A DNA stretch of 64,000 nt from the NCBI GenBank assembly GCA_029465975.1, contig CM055761.1:3251027-3315026 (forward strand), in the 5' to 3' direction. The notes under the pieces are model-generated. The model did no database searches, was not told the DNA's origin, and was given only the letters and a program-made list of their open reading frames with translations. This document shows, piece after piece, positions 13,191-22,597 of the stretch. The number at the start of each line of letters is the position of its first letter. The stretch's first letter is position 1. The DNA comes from Dallia pectoralis. Its lineage: Eukaryota > Chordata > Actinopteri > Esociformes > Umbridae. The translations under genes were made by a program, and so were the position numbers.

Positions 13191-13296
13191 AGACTGTCGT
13201 CAGTACAGCAGCTCAGATGTGTTTACACTGTAATCCTGGGGCAGACTGTGAAGTGGAGTCGGATGTGGTTCAACACATTCCTACAGACACTCAGAT

Positions 13297-13796
13297 NNNN
13301 NNNNNNNNNNNNNNNNNNNNNNNNNNNNNNNNNNNNNNNNNNNNNNNNNNNNNNNNNNNNNNNNNNNNNNNNNNNNNNNNNNNNNNNNNNNNNNNNNNNN
13401 NNNNNNNNNNNNNNNNNNNNNNNNNNNNNNNNNNNNNNNNNNNNNNNNNNNNNNNNNNNNNNNNNNNNNNNNNNNNNNNNNNNNNNNNNNNNNNNNNNNN
13501 NNNNNNNNNNNNNNNNNNNNNNNNNNNNNNNNNNNNNNNNNNNNNNNNNNNNNNNNNNNNNNNNNNNNNNNNNNNNNNNNNNNNNNNNNNNNNNNNNNNN
13601 NNNNNNNNNNNNNNNNNNNNNNNNNNNNNNNNNNNNNNNNNNNNNNNNNNNNNNNNNNNNNNNNNNNNNNNNNNNNNNNNNNNNNNNNNNNNNNNNNNNN
13701 NNNNNNNNNNNNNNNNNNNNNNNNNNNNNNNNNNNNNNNNNNNNNNNNNNNNNNNNNNNNNNNNNNNNNNNNNNNNNNNNNNNNNNNNNNNNNNNN
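13297..13796. other. Assembly gap of 500 N
   Basis: Exactly 500 N separate a G-rich tract from a 27-bp minisatellite. A round number suggests a placeholder of unknown true size. The gap is the most likely place for missing upstream exons of the desmocollin gene, or it marks a scaffold join that is not real. Confidence 0.98.
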
Positions 13797-15668
13797 AATG
13801 ACCAACTGTCCCCCACATAACCTAATGACCAACTGTCCCCCCACATAACCTAATGACCAACCGTCCCCCAAATAACCTAATGACCAACTGTCCCCCAAAT
13901 AACCTAATGACCAACTGTCCACCCACAACTAACCTAATGACCAACTGTCACCCACATAACCTAATGACCAACTGTCCCCCCCACATAACCTAATGACCAA
14001 CTGTCCCCCAAATAACCTAATGACCAACTGTCCACCCACATAACCTAATGACCAACTGTCCCCACATAACCTAATGACCATCTGTCCCCCACATAACCTA
14101 ATGACCAACTGTCCCCCCAAATAACCTAATGACCAACTGTCCCCCCAAATAACCTAATGACCAACTGTCCCCCCACATAACCTAATGACCAACTGTCCCC
14201 CACATAACCTAATGACCATCTGTCCCCCCACATAACCTAATGACCAACTGTCCACCCACATAACCTAATGACCAACTGTCCCCCAAATAACCTAATGACC
14301 AACTGTCCCCCAAATAACCTAATGACCAACTGTCCCCCACATAACCTAATGACCAACTGTCCCCCACATAACCTAATGACCAACTGTCCCCCACATAACC
14401 TAATGACCAACTGTCCCCCAAATAACCTAATGACCAACTGTCCACCCACAAATAACCTAATGACCAACTGTCCACCCACATAACCTAATGACCAACTGTC
14501 ACCCACATAACCTAATGACCAACTGTCCCCCACATAACCTAATGACCAACTGTCCCCCAAATAACCTAATGACCAACTGTCCCACCACATAACCTAATGA
14601 CCAACTGTCCCCCACATAACCTAATGACCAACTGTCCCCCACATAACCCCAACTGACCACCAACTGTCCCCCACATATCCTAATGACCAACTGTACCCCA
14701 CATAACCTAATGACCAACTGTCCCCCAAATAACCTAATGACCAACTGTCCCCCAAATAACCTACTGACCAACTGTCCCCCCACATAACCCAATGACCAAC
14801 TGTCCCCACATATCCTAATGACCAACTGTACCCCACATAACCTAATGACCAACTGTCCCCCAAATAACCTAATGACCAACTGTCCCCCAAATAACCTAAT
14901 GACCAACTGTCCCCCACATAACCTAATGACCAACTGTCCTCCACATAACCCAATGACCAACTGTCCCCACATATCCTAATGACCAACTGTACCCCACATA
15001 ACCTAATGACCAACTGTCCACCCACATAACCTAATGACCAACTGTCCCCCAAATAACCTAATGACCAACTGTCCCCCAAATAACCTAATGACCAACTGTC
15101 CCCCCACATAACCTAATGACCAACTGTCCCCCACATAACCTAATGACCAACTGTCCCCCACATATCCTAATGACCAACTGTCCCCCACATAACCTAATGA
15201 CCAACTGTCCCCCCACATAACCTAATGACCAACTGTCCCACCACATAACCTAATGACCAACTGTCCCCCACATAACCTAATGACCAACTGTCCCACCACA
15301 TAACCTAATGACCAACTGTCCCCCACATAACCTAATGACCAACTGTCCCCCAAATAACCTAATGACCAACTGTCCCCCCACATAACCTAATGACCAACTG
15401 TCCCCCACATAACCCAATGACCAACTGTCCCCCACATATCCTAATGACCAACTGTACCCCACATAACCTAATGACCAACTGTCCCCCCAAATAACCTAAT
15501 GACCAACTGTCCCCCAAATAACCTAATGACCAACTGTCCCCCAAATAACCTAATGACCAACTGTCCCCCCAAATAACCTAATGACCAACTGTCCCCCCAC
15601 ATAACCTAATGACCATCTGTCCCCCACATAACCTAATGACCATCTGTCCCCCACATAACCTAATGACA
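13797..15668. repeat. 26-28-bp minisatellite, about 69 copies
   Basis: Tandem units carry the core AATGACCAACTGTCCCCC followed by ACATAACCT or AAATAACCT. Length variation of 26-28 bp comes mainly from the number of C and from ACAT/AAAT/CCACAT variants. Some units carry TATCCT or GTACCCC changes, and mutated blocks recur in the same order (for example around 14670-14760 and 14810-14900), which shows block duplication. The array starts at the N gap, so its true length is unknown, and it ends 38 bp before the desmocollin exon acceptor. ORFs on either strand are repeat artefacts. Confidence 0.97.
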
Positions 15669-15706
15669 CCATCTCTCTCTCTGTATATGCACTTGTTTGT
15701 GTGTAG

Positions 15707-15849
15707 ATACTACAAAGTGTCTGACCCTGGCTCGTGGATAAATATAGGTGAGACTACAGGAGAGCTAACAGTGGCTAACACCATCGACCGGGAGTCTACT
15801 CTAGTTACCAACGGAGCCTACACCATTCAAGTCAAAGCTGTGGATAAGA
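15707..15849 (+). CDS. Desmocollin-like cadherin, EC4 exon (first exon seen)
   Basis: The exon encodes part of a cadherin repeat, reading YYKVSDPGSWINIGETTGEL and later TIDREST and YTIQVKAVDKS. The D-R-E triad is a calcium-binding motif of cadherin repeats, and the G-x-L-x-V...DRE pattern is typical of a desmosomal cadherin EC4. A GTGTGTAG acceptor ends at 15706. The donor is AGA|GTGAGT, leaving one base that joins GT of the next exon to form Ser. The exon begins in phase 2, so coding sequence upstream is required, but I see none before the repeats and gap. Desmocollins are single-pass desmosome adhesion proteins in epithelia. No stop or frameshift is present. Assignment to desmocollin rather than desmoglein comes from the downstream cytoplasmic exons. 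Confidence 0.88.
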
Positions 15850-16073
15850 GTGAGTATTGAGTCGAGAGGAAATGTGAAGCCTAATTAGAGAAGCTCATTA
15901 GAGAACTTCCATTGAAACAGCAATATCTTAGCTTTCCTTGTTAAGCCCGTTGAAGAAGCACCATGCAAACTCAACTCATGGGTTTCAGCTCCGCTAACTC
16001 ACTGGTGTCATGCCACTGTTTTCAGTTTTCGCCTTTCTCCCGCATAATCCCGTGTAGTGGCTCACTAAAATGA

Positions 16074-16165
16074 CTAGGGATGCACCGAAATGACAATTCT
16101 TGGCCGAAACCGAAAACCGAAAAAGAGGAAACCAAGACCGAAAACCGAAACACCGAAATAAATTA
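16074..16165 (+). mobile_element. hAT-like terminal fragment
   Basis: The sequence TAGGGATGCACCGAAATGAC followed by repeated CCGAAAACCGAAA words is one I associate with the ends of a fish hAT family. Only one end is seen. No transposase and no matching opposite end (which would read TTTCGGTGCATCCCTA) occur nearby, so it is a remnant. Confidence 0.6.
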
Positions 16166-16205
16166 TGCCAATTATTAGTACCATTGCATCTATGGATATG
16201 AGGCA

Positions 16206-16300
16206 CCAAAGGCGTAGGTTTGGTCTCAGCTTTGGTGGGGACATCTCCCCCCCCCTCGGGCAAGTGAACTTTTACTGAGAATAATGTGATTATTTTTGCG
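16206..16300 (+). mobile_element. Possible second hAT-like end
   Basis: CCAAAGGCGTAGGTTTGG resembles the terminus CAAGGGCGTAACTTTG of the complete hAT element at 39624-42266. A GGTGGGGACA word follows here and again near 16772. No opposite end or target duplication was found, so this is only a probable fragment. Confidence 0.35.
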
Positions 16301-16813
16301 TTTAGTTGAGACAATAGCCTGTTGCTTTTATACTACACTAAAGTTTAACTAGCATAGGCCTATCCATGTGCAGACAAAAATCATTATGTAGTACCTGGCG
16401 TTCAACTTTTAGATGGTAATGCTGTTTGTCAGATTCAATATATTGTAGCGACCCTGGTGGTGCCACTACTCCGCCCCTACTAATGGGATATCCCAAATAG
16501 GCCACATTACATAAGCAAAATATACACAGGAAACATTTCCACTGTTTATTGTGACTGCAAGATTCTAACATATGGGGTATGTATTAACAGAAAGCACTGG
16601 TAACTATACCGTTGTCTTCAGTCACTCTCCTGTGTACTTATAGCGTGTCAGATAACTCCCCTCCCCTAGGTTTTTTAGCCAATCAAATTACGGCGTTTCT
16701 AGTACCGTCCTCCTGGCACTGCGGTCGGAATTGACCCAAATCGCTTCACAAACTTAGTTCGCTAAAATATTGGTGGGGACAATTTAGTACATTGTTATGT
16801 TTCGCAATAAAAA

Positions 16814-17360
16814 ACATCCATGAGCTAGCAAAGGTCCATGAGCTAGCAAACATCCTGAGCTAAGATCCATGAGCTAGCAAACAACCATGAGCTAAGATCC
16901 ATGAGCTAGCAAACAACCATGAGCTAAGATCCATGAGCTAGCAAACAACCATGAGCTAAGATCCATGAGCTAGCAAACAACCATGAGCTAAGATCCATGA
17001 GCTAGCAAACAACCATGAGCTAAGATCCATGAGCTAGCAAACAACCATGAGCTAAGATCCATGAGCTAGCAAACAACCATGAGCTAAGATCCATGAGCTA
17101 GCAAACAAACATTAGCTAAGATCCATGAGCTAGCAAACAACCATGAGCTAAGATCCATGAGCTAGCAAACAACCATGAGCTAAGATCCATGAGCTAGCAA
17201 ACAACCATGAGCTAAGAACCATGAGCTAGCAAACAACCATGAGCTAAGATCCATGAGCTAGCAAACAAACATTAGCTAAGATCCATGAGCTAGCAAACAA
17301 CCATGAGCTAAGATCCATGAGCTAGCAAACAACCATGAGCTAAGATCCATGAGCTAGCAA
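16814..17360. repeat. 32-bp minisatellite, about 16 copies
   Basis: The unit CATGAGCTAGCAAACAACCA plus TGAGCTAAGATC repeats with high identity from about 16860 to 17360. Each unit holds two diverged half-copies of CATGAGCTA, so the 32-mer probably arose from a shorter ancestor. A variant unit with AAACATTAGCTAAG appears twice (about 17104-17117 and 17264-17277), again suggesting block duplication. It lies wholly within an intron. Confidence 0.95.
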
Positions 17361-17542
17361 GGAGCAACAACACAATAGACTCCAGTTGTAACAAAATAGT
17401 TGAGTGGACAACAGAGAGAACGGATGAACGACTTCAGGTTTTAGGTGACCTCATGAATAAATGAATGTTGTAATGGGTGAAATGTGACACCCCTGCGATG
17501 TGCCTGCTGCTCAGACTGACCCCGTTGACCTCTGGCTCTTAG

Positions 17543-17770
17543 GTATGATGACTGGGAATGGCACGGTAACGCTGTTGATCGAGGACGTCAACGACAACGT
17601 CCCGAAGATTGTTCCGGGCACTGACATGATGATGTGCGAGGGGGACGAGGGGCACATGGGTTCCGTTGTCGTAAGAGCGGAGGACCCCGACCTGTCACCC
17701 TACTCCGCCCCCTTCCACTTTACACTGCCAGAGGGGCATGATGGGAAATGGAGGCTGACAAATATAAAGA
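17543..17770 (+). CDS. Desmocollin-like cadherin, EC4/EC5 exon
   Basis: This exon encodes the end of EC4 (TGNGTVTLLIEDVNDNVP) and most of EC5, the membrane-proximal extracellular anchor domain. DVNDN is the calcium-binding inter-repeat linker shared by classical and desmosomal cadherins. The stretch VVVRAEDPDLSPYSAPFHFT and KWRLTNIK match the desmocollin EC5 layout (A-x-D-P-D...P-F-x-F-x-L...W-R-L-x-x-I). A CTCTTAG acceptor precedes it and a GTGAGT donor follows at 17771. Both junctions are phase 1. The apparent Met start at 17500 is a frame shadow running in from the intron; the exon begins at 17543. The single N-G-T sequon near its start may be glycosylated. Confidence 0.9.
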
Positions 17771-18636
17771 GTGAGTAGAAACGTGGTTCTGGTTTTCACA
17801 ATGTGGTATCAATGTAATGCTAAGAATGTAGCGAACTCGCCACGCTCACTGATGTCGTACTTCATCCACTTTAGCACCCTATTGACTATTCATTGTCTTT
17901 GTCAGTCTTTTAGTCTTTTTCTCCAATCTGGGAATATGTGTGTATCAGACAAATACAGACCTCTGCTGCCTCACAGCGTAGAAATGTCAAGTTAAATGTC
18001 AGACAGCACGGAGATGTCACTCTCATTAGCGGTGAAGAGTATACGTTTGTTGTGTGTCTGTTTGTCACCCTCTGTTTACTGGCAATGTGAATACATCTGT
18101 CCCAAACCACACACACACACACACAGACGACTGTTAGGGACATATCGACACTGAAGTAGAAACAAAATGGAATTCTCTAAACCCTGGACAATCCAATGGT
18201 TATTCTCTCATTGTCGATTTAAACCACAATTATCCCACTCTTTCATTAACTGTCCCTTTCGTGTTTCCCTCTCTCTCTCTCTCTCTTTCTCTCTCTCCAC
18301 TGGTGTGGAAAACATTTGTTTACAATCGCGAAGTCGAGTGGCGAGTAGAGGTATAAAAAAGGAGAAAGTGAGAAGCAAAGTTAAATAATCGAACAGGGAG
18401 ACTGAAAGGAAACGTTATGTACAAGTTTCAAAAGAACTACGTTTTCTTCCCAGGGTGTGTTATAATATTTACCGGGTTGAATTGATTACAGTAATACTTG
18501 TACAGATGACTTGTTTTTATAAGGATATGCATATCTGTCTTCCCCTCCGTCGCTCCCTCTGTTCTTCACCTCCTCTCTGTCTCTACATCCATCCTTTCCC
18601 ACCAATCATGTCCTCCTTTCCTCCACCCGGGTGTAG

Positions 18637-18858
18637 ATGAGTCGGCCGTGCTGCAGCAGGTGGTGGATATGGGCCGGGGTGTGTATCAGGTCCCTGTGCG
18701 GGTGACGGACCTCCAGGACAAGGGCGGGGTCCAGGTGCTGAATGTCCGGGTGTGTAGCTGTCTGGCCGGAGAGTGCGTGGCCAGGAGGAGCTCCGTCTCC
18801 GTGAGCGTCTGGGCCATACTCGCCATGCTACTGGCCTCCCTGTTGCTCTTCCTGCTCT
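18637..18858 (+). CDS. Desmocollin-like cadherin, EC5 end and transmembrane exon
   Basis: The exon carries the last part of EC5 and the membrane span. [20 protein letters not shown] corresponds to the final strands of the extracellular anchor domain. CSCLAGEC is the short cysteine cluster that desmocollins and desmogleins have just outside the membrane. [18 protein letters not shown] is the single transmembrane helix, followed directly by the splice donor CTCT|GTGAGT at 18859. The GGTGTAG acceptor is at 18631-18636. Both junctions are phase 1. A Z-DNA-prone CA/CG tract lies immediately after the donor (18875-19005). Confidence 0.92.
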
Positions 18859-18874
18859 GTGAGTACAACTGGTT

Positions 18875-19005
18875 ACACACACACGCACACGCACACGCGC
18901 ACGCGCACACGCACGCGCTCGCGCACACACACAGACACACACGCACACACACACACGCACACGCACGCGCACGCACACGCACACGCACGCACGCACGCGC
19001 ACACA
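18875..19005. repeat. (CA/CG)n alternating purine-pyrimidine tract
   Basis: About 130 bp of strictly alternating ACAC and ACGC steps lies 16 bp after an exon end, within the intron. Mixed CA and CG alternation is the classic Z-DNA-prone composition. ORFs across it are artefacts. Confidence 0.93.
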
Positions 19006-19139
19006 TTTTTATAATTAACATTCATTTTGTCACAAATAACATCTCAATCCCCTTTCCCGCATTATATACAATATACGTGTGTACTTTGTCATTTGACTGC
19101 ATCTTTACTTCCAGTAACACGTTTACTTCCTCTTTCCAG

Positions 19140-19249
19140 GTCTGTTGTGTGTGTTTCACTGCACTACTAAGGCAGATAAAATCTATTTGGATGATTCTGG
19201 TGGCGGCATGCTGCTGAAATCGAACACAGAGGCTCCCGGAGAGGAAGTG
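19140..19249 (+). CDS. Desmocollin-like cadherin, juxtamembrane exon
   Basis: The exon encodes the first cytoplasmic segment, CLLCVFHCTTKADKIYLDDS then GGGMLLKSNTEAPGEEV. The N-T-E-A-P-G motif is a hallmark of the intracellular anchor region of desmosomal cadherins and supports the family call. Cysteines next to the membrane (C-x-x-C, HC) are potential palmitoylation sites, as known for desmosomal cadherins. The acceptor is TCTTTCCAG ending at 19139. The donor is GAAGTG|GTGAGA at 19250. The exon enters in phase 1 and leaves in phase 0. Confidence 0.92.
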
Positions 19250-19274
19250 GTGAGATTAGCTTTCCTTGTGCCTT

Positions 19275-19279
<5 letters not shown>

Positions 19280-19312
<33 letters not shown>

Positions 19313-19333
19313 TGTGTGTGTGTCTGTGTGTGT
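19280..19333. repeat. (TG)n microsatellite
   Basis: About 54 bp of TG with two TCTG interruptions lies in the intron following the juxtamembrane exon. Confidence 0.9.
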
Positions 19334-19651
19334 ATGTTCCCTTTTGGTCAGACAGTACAATAGCCCAAGGGTAACTACGGTCTTCTGAAATCACTTTATA
19401 CAATTACGCCTCATAGAGGCCAAGGAAAACATAGCAATTTGGATACTATTTCAATCAATAGACCTTCAGTATTTATAATATTGGTAAAGAACACATTTTG
19501 TAAGTGGATGTTCTTGTTCAATGTTCTGGGCATATCTATGTGTGTTCCGTGTATTTGTGTTTGCCCAGACTTGGTGTGTGTGTGTTTGTGTGTGTGTGCG
19601 CGTGCGTGCGTTTATGTCATTATCCTCACCTTTTTCGTTGTTCACCGACAG

Positions 19652-19981
19652 AAATCTGCAAACCTGATGTTTTCTGATACAATGGACGGCTCTGTGAAAG
19701 CAGGAGGCCTTATGGGTGCCATGGACCAGAATGCGATGGGTGTGGGTGCTTTGGACCAGAATGGGATGGGGTCCTCTGGTGCAGGCCATCTGTTTACTCA
19801 GAATACGCTCAATAACCGGGAAAGCATGTATCTGACCAAGAGCAGACAAGACGTCTACGGTGGACAGAACGGCACCGGGGACTTCTACTCAAACTTAAAC
19901 GGCACTTTACTTAAACAGACCCACTCCTCCACTCTCTCCACCCAGCACACCTGGAAGACCAATGGATTCTATCTGGGCAAG
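19652..19981 (+). CDS. Desmocollin-like cadherin, cytoplasmic exon
   Basis: This 330-bp (110-codon) exon encodes the central cytoplasmic tail. It opens KSANLMFSDTMDGSVKAGGL and contains an internal near-repeat, MGAMDQNAMG / VGALDQNGMG. Its end, TWKTNGFYLGK, aligns with the position where mammalian desmocollin a and b isoforms diverge (…LGE|K). The acceptor ACCGACAG ends at 19651 and the donor AAG|GTAAAC follows; both junctions are phase 0. If the following 136-bp intron is retained, the frame adds VNTRTK and stops at 20002, giving a short tail without the plakoglobin-binding end. The Gly/Asn/Met-rich middle is poorly conserved in the family. Confidence 0.9.
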
Positions 19982-20117
19982 GTAAACACGAGAACAAAAT
20001 GATTGAGGGAAATAGAAGTGAAATAGTTCACGTTTATCAGTCTCTTTGTTATTCCTGCCAAGGATTTGTAAGACCTTCAGTAACCTGTGTCGGCACTTGT
20101 TTCTCTGTGTCCTACAG

Positions 20118-20318
20118 AAGCTGGACTATCTAGGGGGAGCGTCGGAGGAGCGTTACGCGCCTGACACAGTCCGGGCCTACGGATACGAGGGCGAAGGGTC
20201 ACTGGCCGGCTCAGTGGGGTGCTGCAGTGACTTTGGCGACCAGGACAATCTGGACTTCCTGAATTCACTCGGGTCAAAGTTCAAAACACTGGCCAACATT
20301 TGCACTGACAAAAAATAG
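20118..20318 (+). CDS. Desmocollin-like cadherin, last exon (catenin-binding tail)
   Basis: The terminal exon encodes 66 residues and a TAG stop (20316-20318). It contains YGYEGEGSLAGSVGCCSDFG followed by DNLDFLNSLGSKFKTLANIC. The Y-x-Y-E-G-x-G-S-x-A-G-S-V-G-C-C block and L-D-F-L-x-x-L-x-x-K-F-x-x-L-A are the strongest family signatures in the locus. They match desmocollin 'a' tails and the cadherin catenin-binding end that docks plakoglobin at the desmosome. The acceptor is TGTCCTACAG, phase 0. Summed over the six exons the visible coding part is 1234 nt (410 residues plus stop), roughly half of a full desmocollin. I leave the symbol blank because fish desmocollin naming (dsc2-like) cannot be settled from sequence by eye. 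Confidence 0.93.
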   Translation, partial: KLDYLGGASEERYAPDTVRAYGYEGEGSLAGSVGCCSDFGDQDNLDFLNSLGSKFKTLANICTDKK

Positions 20319-20914
20319 AAGACGTAGGACCGGCAATAAACTGACTCTTGACAAAGAATCCTTGCAGGGACAATCACTGTAAGACTGGTCGGAGATCTGT
20401 TGCTATGGCCGAGACCGATATGTCCACTGTTATCTCCTCAGCATACTGGGTAGTCAATTCACATCATCTCAGTCGGACGCATTGTCTGTTATGCCATGCT
20501 TTACCACCAGGGGGCGTATGTCCATTAACATTTTTCGTATATGAGTCTGTGCGTGTATGTCTGTCTGTCTCATTGGATGTGTGTATTTTTGGTGTGTGAT
20601 AGCGATCATATTGTCATTGTCGTCATTGCCGAACATGCGATCTCTGAGTCTACCGGTTTCTGTAGTAGACAAGATAATGCTTCATAATTGCTGCTGTTTT
20701 TCAAGTGCTCTCACTATCTTGTCTTTTTATAATGAGTGCAAATATTGACTAAAGAAATTGAGTGCTTTGTTTTATATATTTGTGCTTGTAGCGTTGCAGA
20801 TTATTTTTCTACTGTATACATTAAAACTGCCTGGGTTTTTACTGTTCGTTTATATTTAGAAACATAAGTGTTAAAGAGGTGTGTTCAGCAAACTGACAAA
20901 CTAGAGGAAATAAA
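20319..20914 (+). other. 3'UTR of desmocollin-like gene with candidate poly(A) signals
   Basis: Downstream of the stop, AATAAA occurs at 20335-20340, ATTAAA at 20820-20825 and AATAAA at 20909-20914; a further AATAAA lies at 21189-21194. The first is only 17 bp from the stop, so one of the later ones is a more usual choice. There are no other landmarks, and the transcript end cannot be fixed from sequence alone. Confidence 0.5.
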
Positions 20915-21811
20915 ATGCTCAACATCTGTTGTTGCTCTCTAACACAGTACGGATTTATAATGAGGTTGTCAGATTGTGTGTGTGTGTGTGTGTGTGTGAC
21001 CCTGGTGTTCCAATACTTGTTGGGAACAGAAGTTAATATGTTTCTGTCACCTTCTTTGGAATGTAGCAATTTAGACATTATGTAGATGGACATTATTATG
21101 ATCAGTTCAAAAATCTATTAAATCAAAAACAACTCTGCCAGCCTGGCCTTGGCTACTGTAAAATATCCTGCAACTAAAACCAGATTGCAATAAAGGCACA
21201 GAATAAACATTGCTGTCAAATTCGAACGAGCCCAGGCATCGTCATATATATATATATACTTGTTCTTTTTCTAGTGCAAAAGTGTGGTTCTGTTTCGCAG
21301 GCGACAATGTTGAAATGGTTCACGTGTGTTCTAAGCGTTCCAGTTGCCAGAGCAACATATTCCGAGTGAATGCCAGAGTGACTGTTGCTGGAGGGACACG
21401 GGCATATCTCCGAGCCGGGAGGAAATGTGACTGTGACCGCGACTGAAGTGCTGTCACAAAGGATTAACACGCTAATGCGTGCTTAAATATTAAGGATCTA
21501 AAGTTCCCCGGCTAAAGATAACTACTGTTATGCAAACGGTGCCCTTGAAATGCCGGCAAAACAGCACCAGAGGCTATAGGAGATATTTCTCCCAGCAAAT
21601 CAAACCAAATGAACCCTCAGCAGAGGATCCGTCATTAGGCATAATAACACGCCGATAGGGATGTTTATGTTATGCTGCATCACCGCTCATTTTTTCAACT
21701 TTGAGCCGTGTCTCGTGTTTCAAAGTGGTCCAGTGTGTCTGTGATGGTGGTGTTGTATCTCACTGGATGCTAGGGGGTTTGAGAGGTTGTGTTGGCGAGA
21801 GTCTTCATGTC

Positions 21812-21852
<41 letters not shown>

Positions 21853-22597
21853 TGAGAGAGAAACAGAGATAGCGAAATGGGGGGTTGCAGGAGGGGAAAA
21901 ACAGAAAGTTGTCAACTTAATATGAAGAAGGACTTGCTCAGCTGTTAGTCAGAGGTACAGTCATTCATTTGGTACCAGCACATGTGAATCACAGGACTCG
22001 AGATAGGAAGTGATTACCCGTTCCAAGCCGCTCAAATGCGTTCACCTGCACAGCACCCAGTGGAAGAAGAAAGCTATTAACGAACGCGGAATATAGAATG
22101 TGTGCAAACAGACCAGGGAACGCCCGTAATACAGCGATAAATAAAGAAGCATCTTTAATGTCTTTAAAATTGTATTTCGAAAAAAGCCACTTCCACATAA
22201 GCCGTTATGTATTCTGCAGGAAAACTAACAGGCTTCCCGCAAAACTGTTCCTCGCTTGCCACAAAGTCATGAAACAAGAAAGCCTTCAAGGACTATTTCA
22301 GATCATTCCCTGTGGGTGCAATTAGGAGTTTTTAAAGAGCTCATCCGCGGCGCATATGCCTCTCTAAATTCACCGGAGCATCTAGGCTGAGACTACACAC
22401 TACTGTGGCCCTAAGCGCTCATTTTTGGGTTTGAAGTAGGCAGTGGCCGGGGGCGTGATACAGGCACTCGCATCTGCACTGGATGTGTGTGTGTGTGTGT
22501 GTGTGTGTGCCGTTGTGTCTGCGTGCGTGTATGCGTGTTCATGTGAAGGCGATGCCAGGGCTGGGTCTACACCAATGCAGAGGAGATTATGGTTTGC
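20915..22597. other. Gene-poor flank downstream of desmocollin
   Basis: It contains TG microsatellites (20973-20998, 21818-21851, 22483-22508). About 21430-21560 and 22190-22400 are unique, non-repetitive stretches of mixed composition with homeobox-like TAAT and GATAA words. They are possible conserved non-coding elements but unproven. No exon was recognised. Confidence 0.45.

Larger units (their letters stand above)
15850..17542 (+). other. Intron of desmocollin-like gene, with transposon fragments and minisatellite
   Basis: The 1.69-kb intron has a GTGAGT donor and a CTCTTAG acceptor. It contains a hAT-type terminal fragment (16074-16165), a second transposon-like end (16206-16300) and a 32-bp minisatellite (16814-17360). 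No additional exon is evident: phase-1 ends on both flanking exons join directly into a cadherin frame. Confidence 0.8.

Noticed and set aside
12631..13233. Gly/Glu/Arg-rich 200-codon ORF
   Set aside because: It is a translation of the GGGGAGGA tract, with no non-repeat domain.
13217..13928. ORFs spanning the N gap
   Set aside because: They exist only because N is translated as X.
17500..17542. Extension of the EC4/EC5 exon upstream to a Met at 17500
   Set aside because: The CTCTTAG acceptor at 17536-17542 and phase-1 joining to the previous exon place the exon start at 17543; the extra residues do not fit a cadherin.
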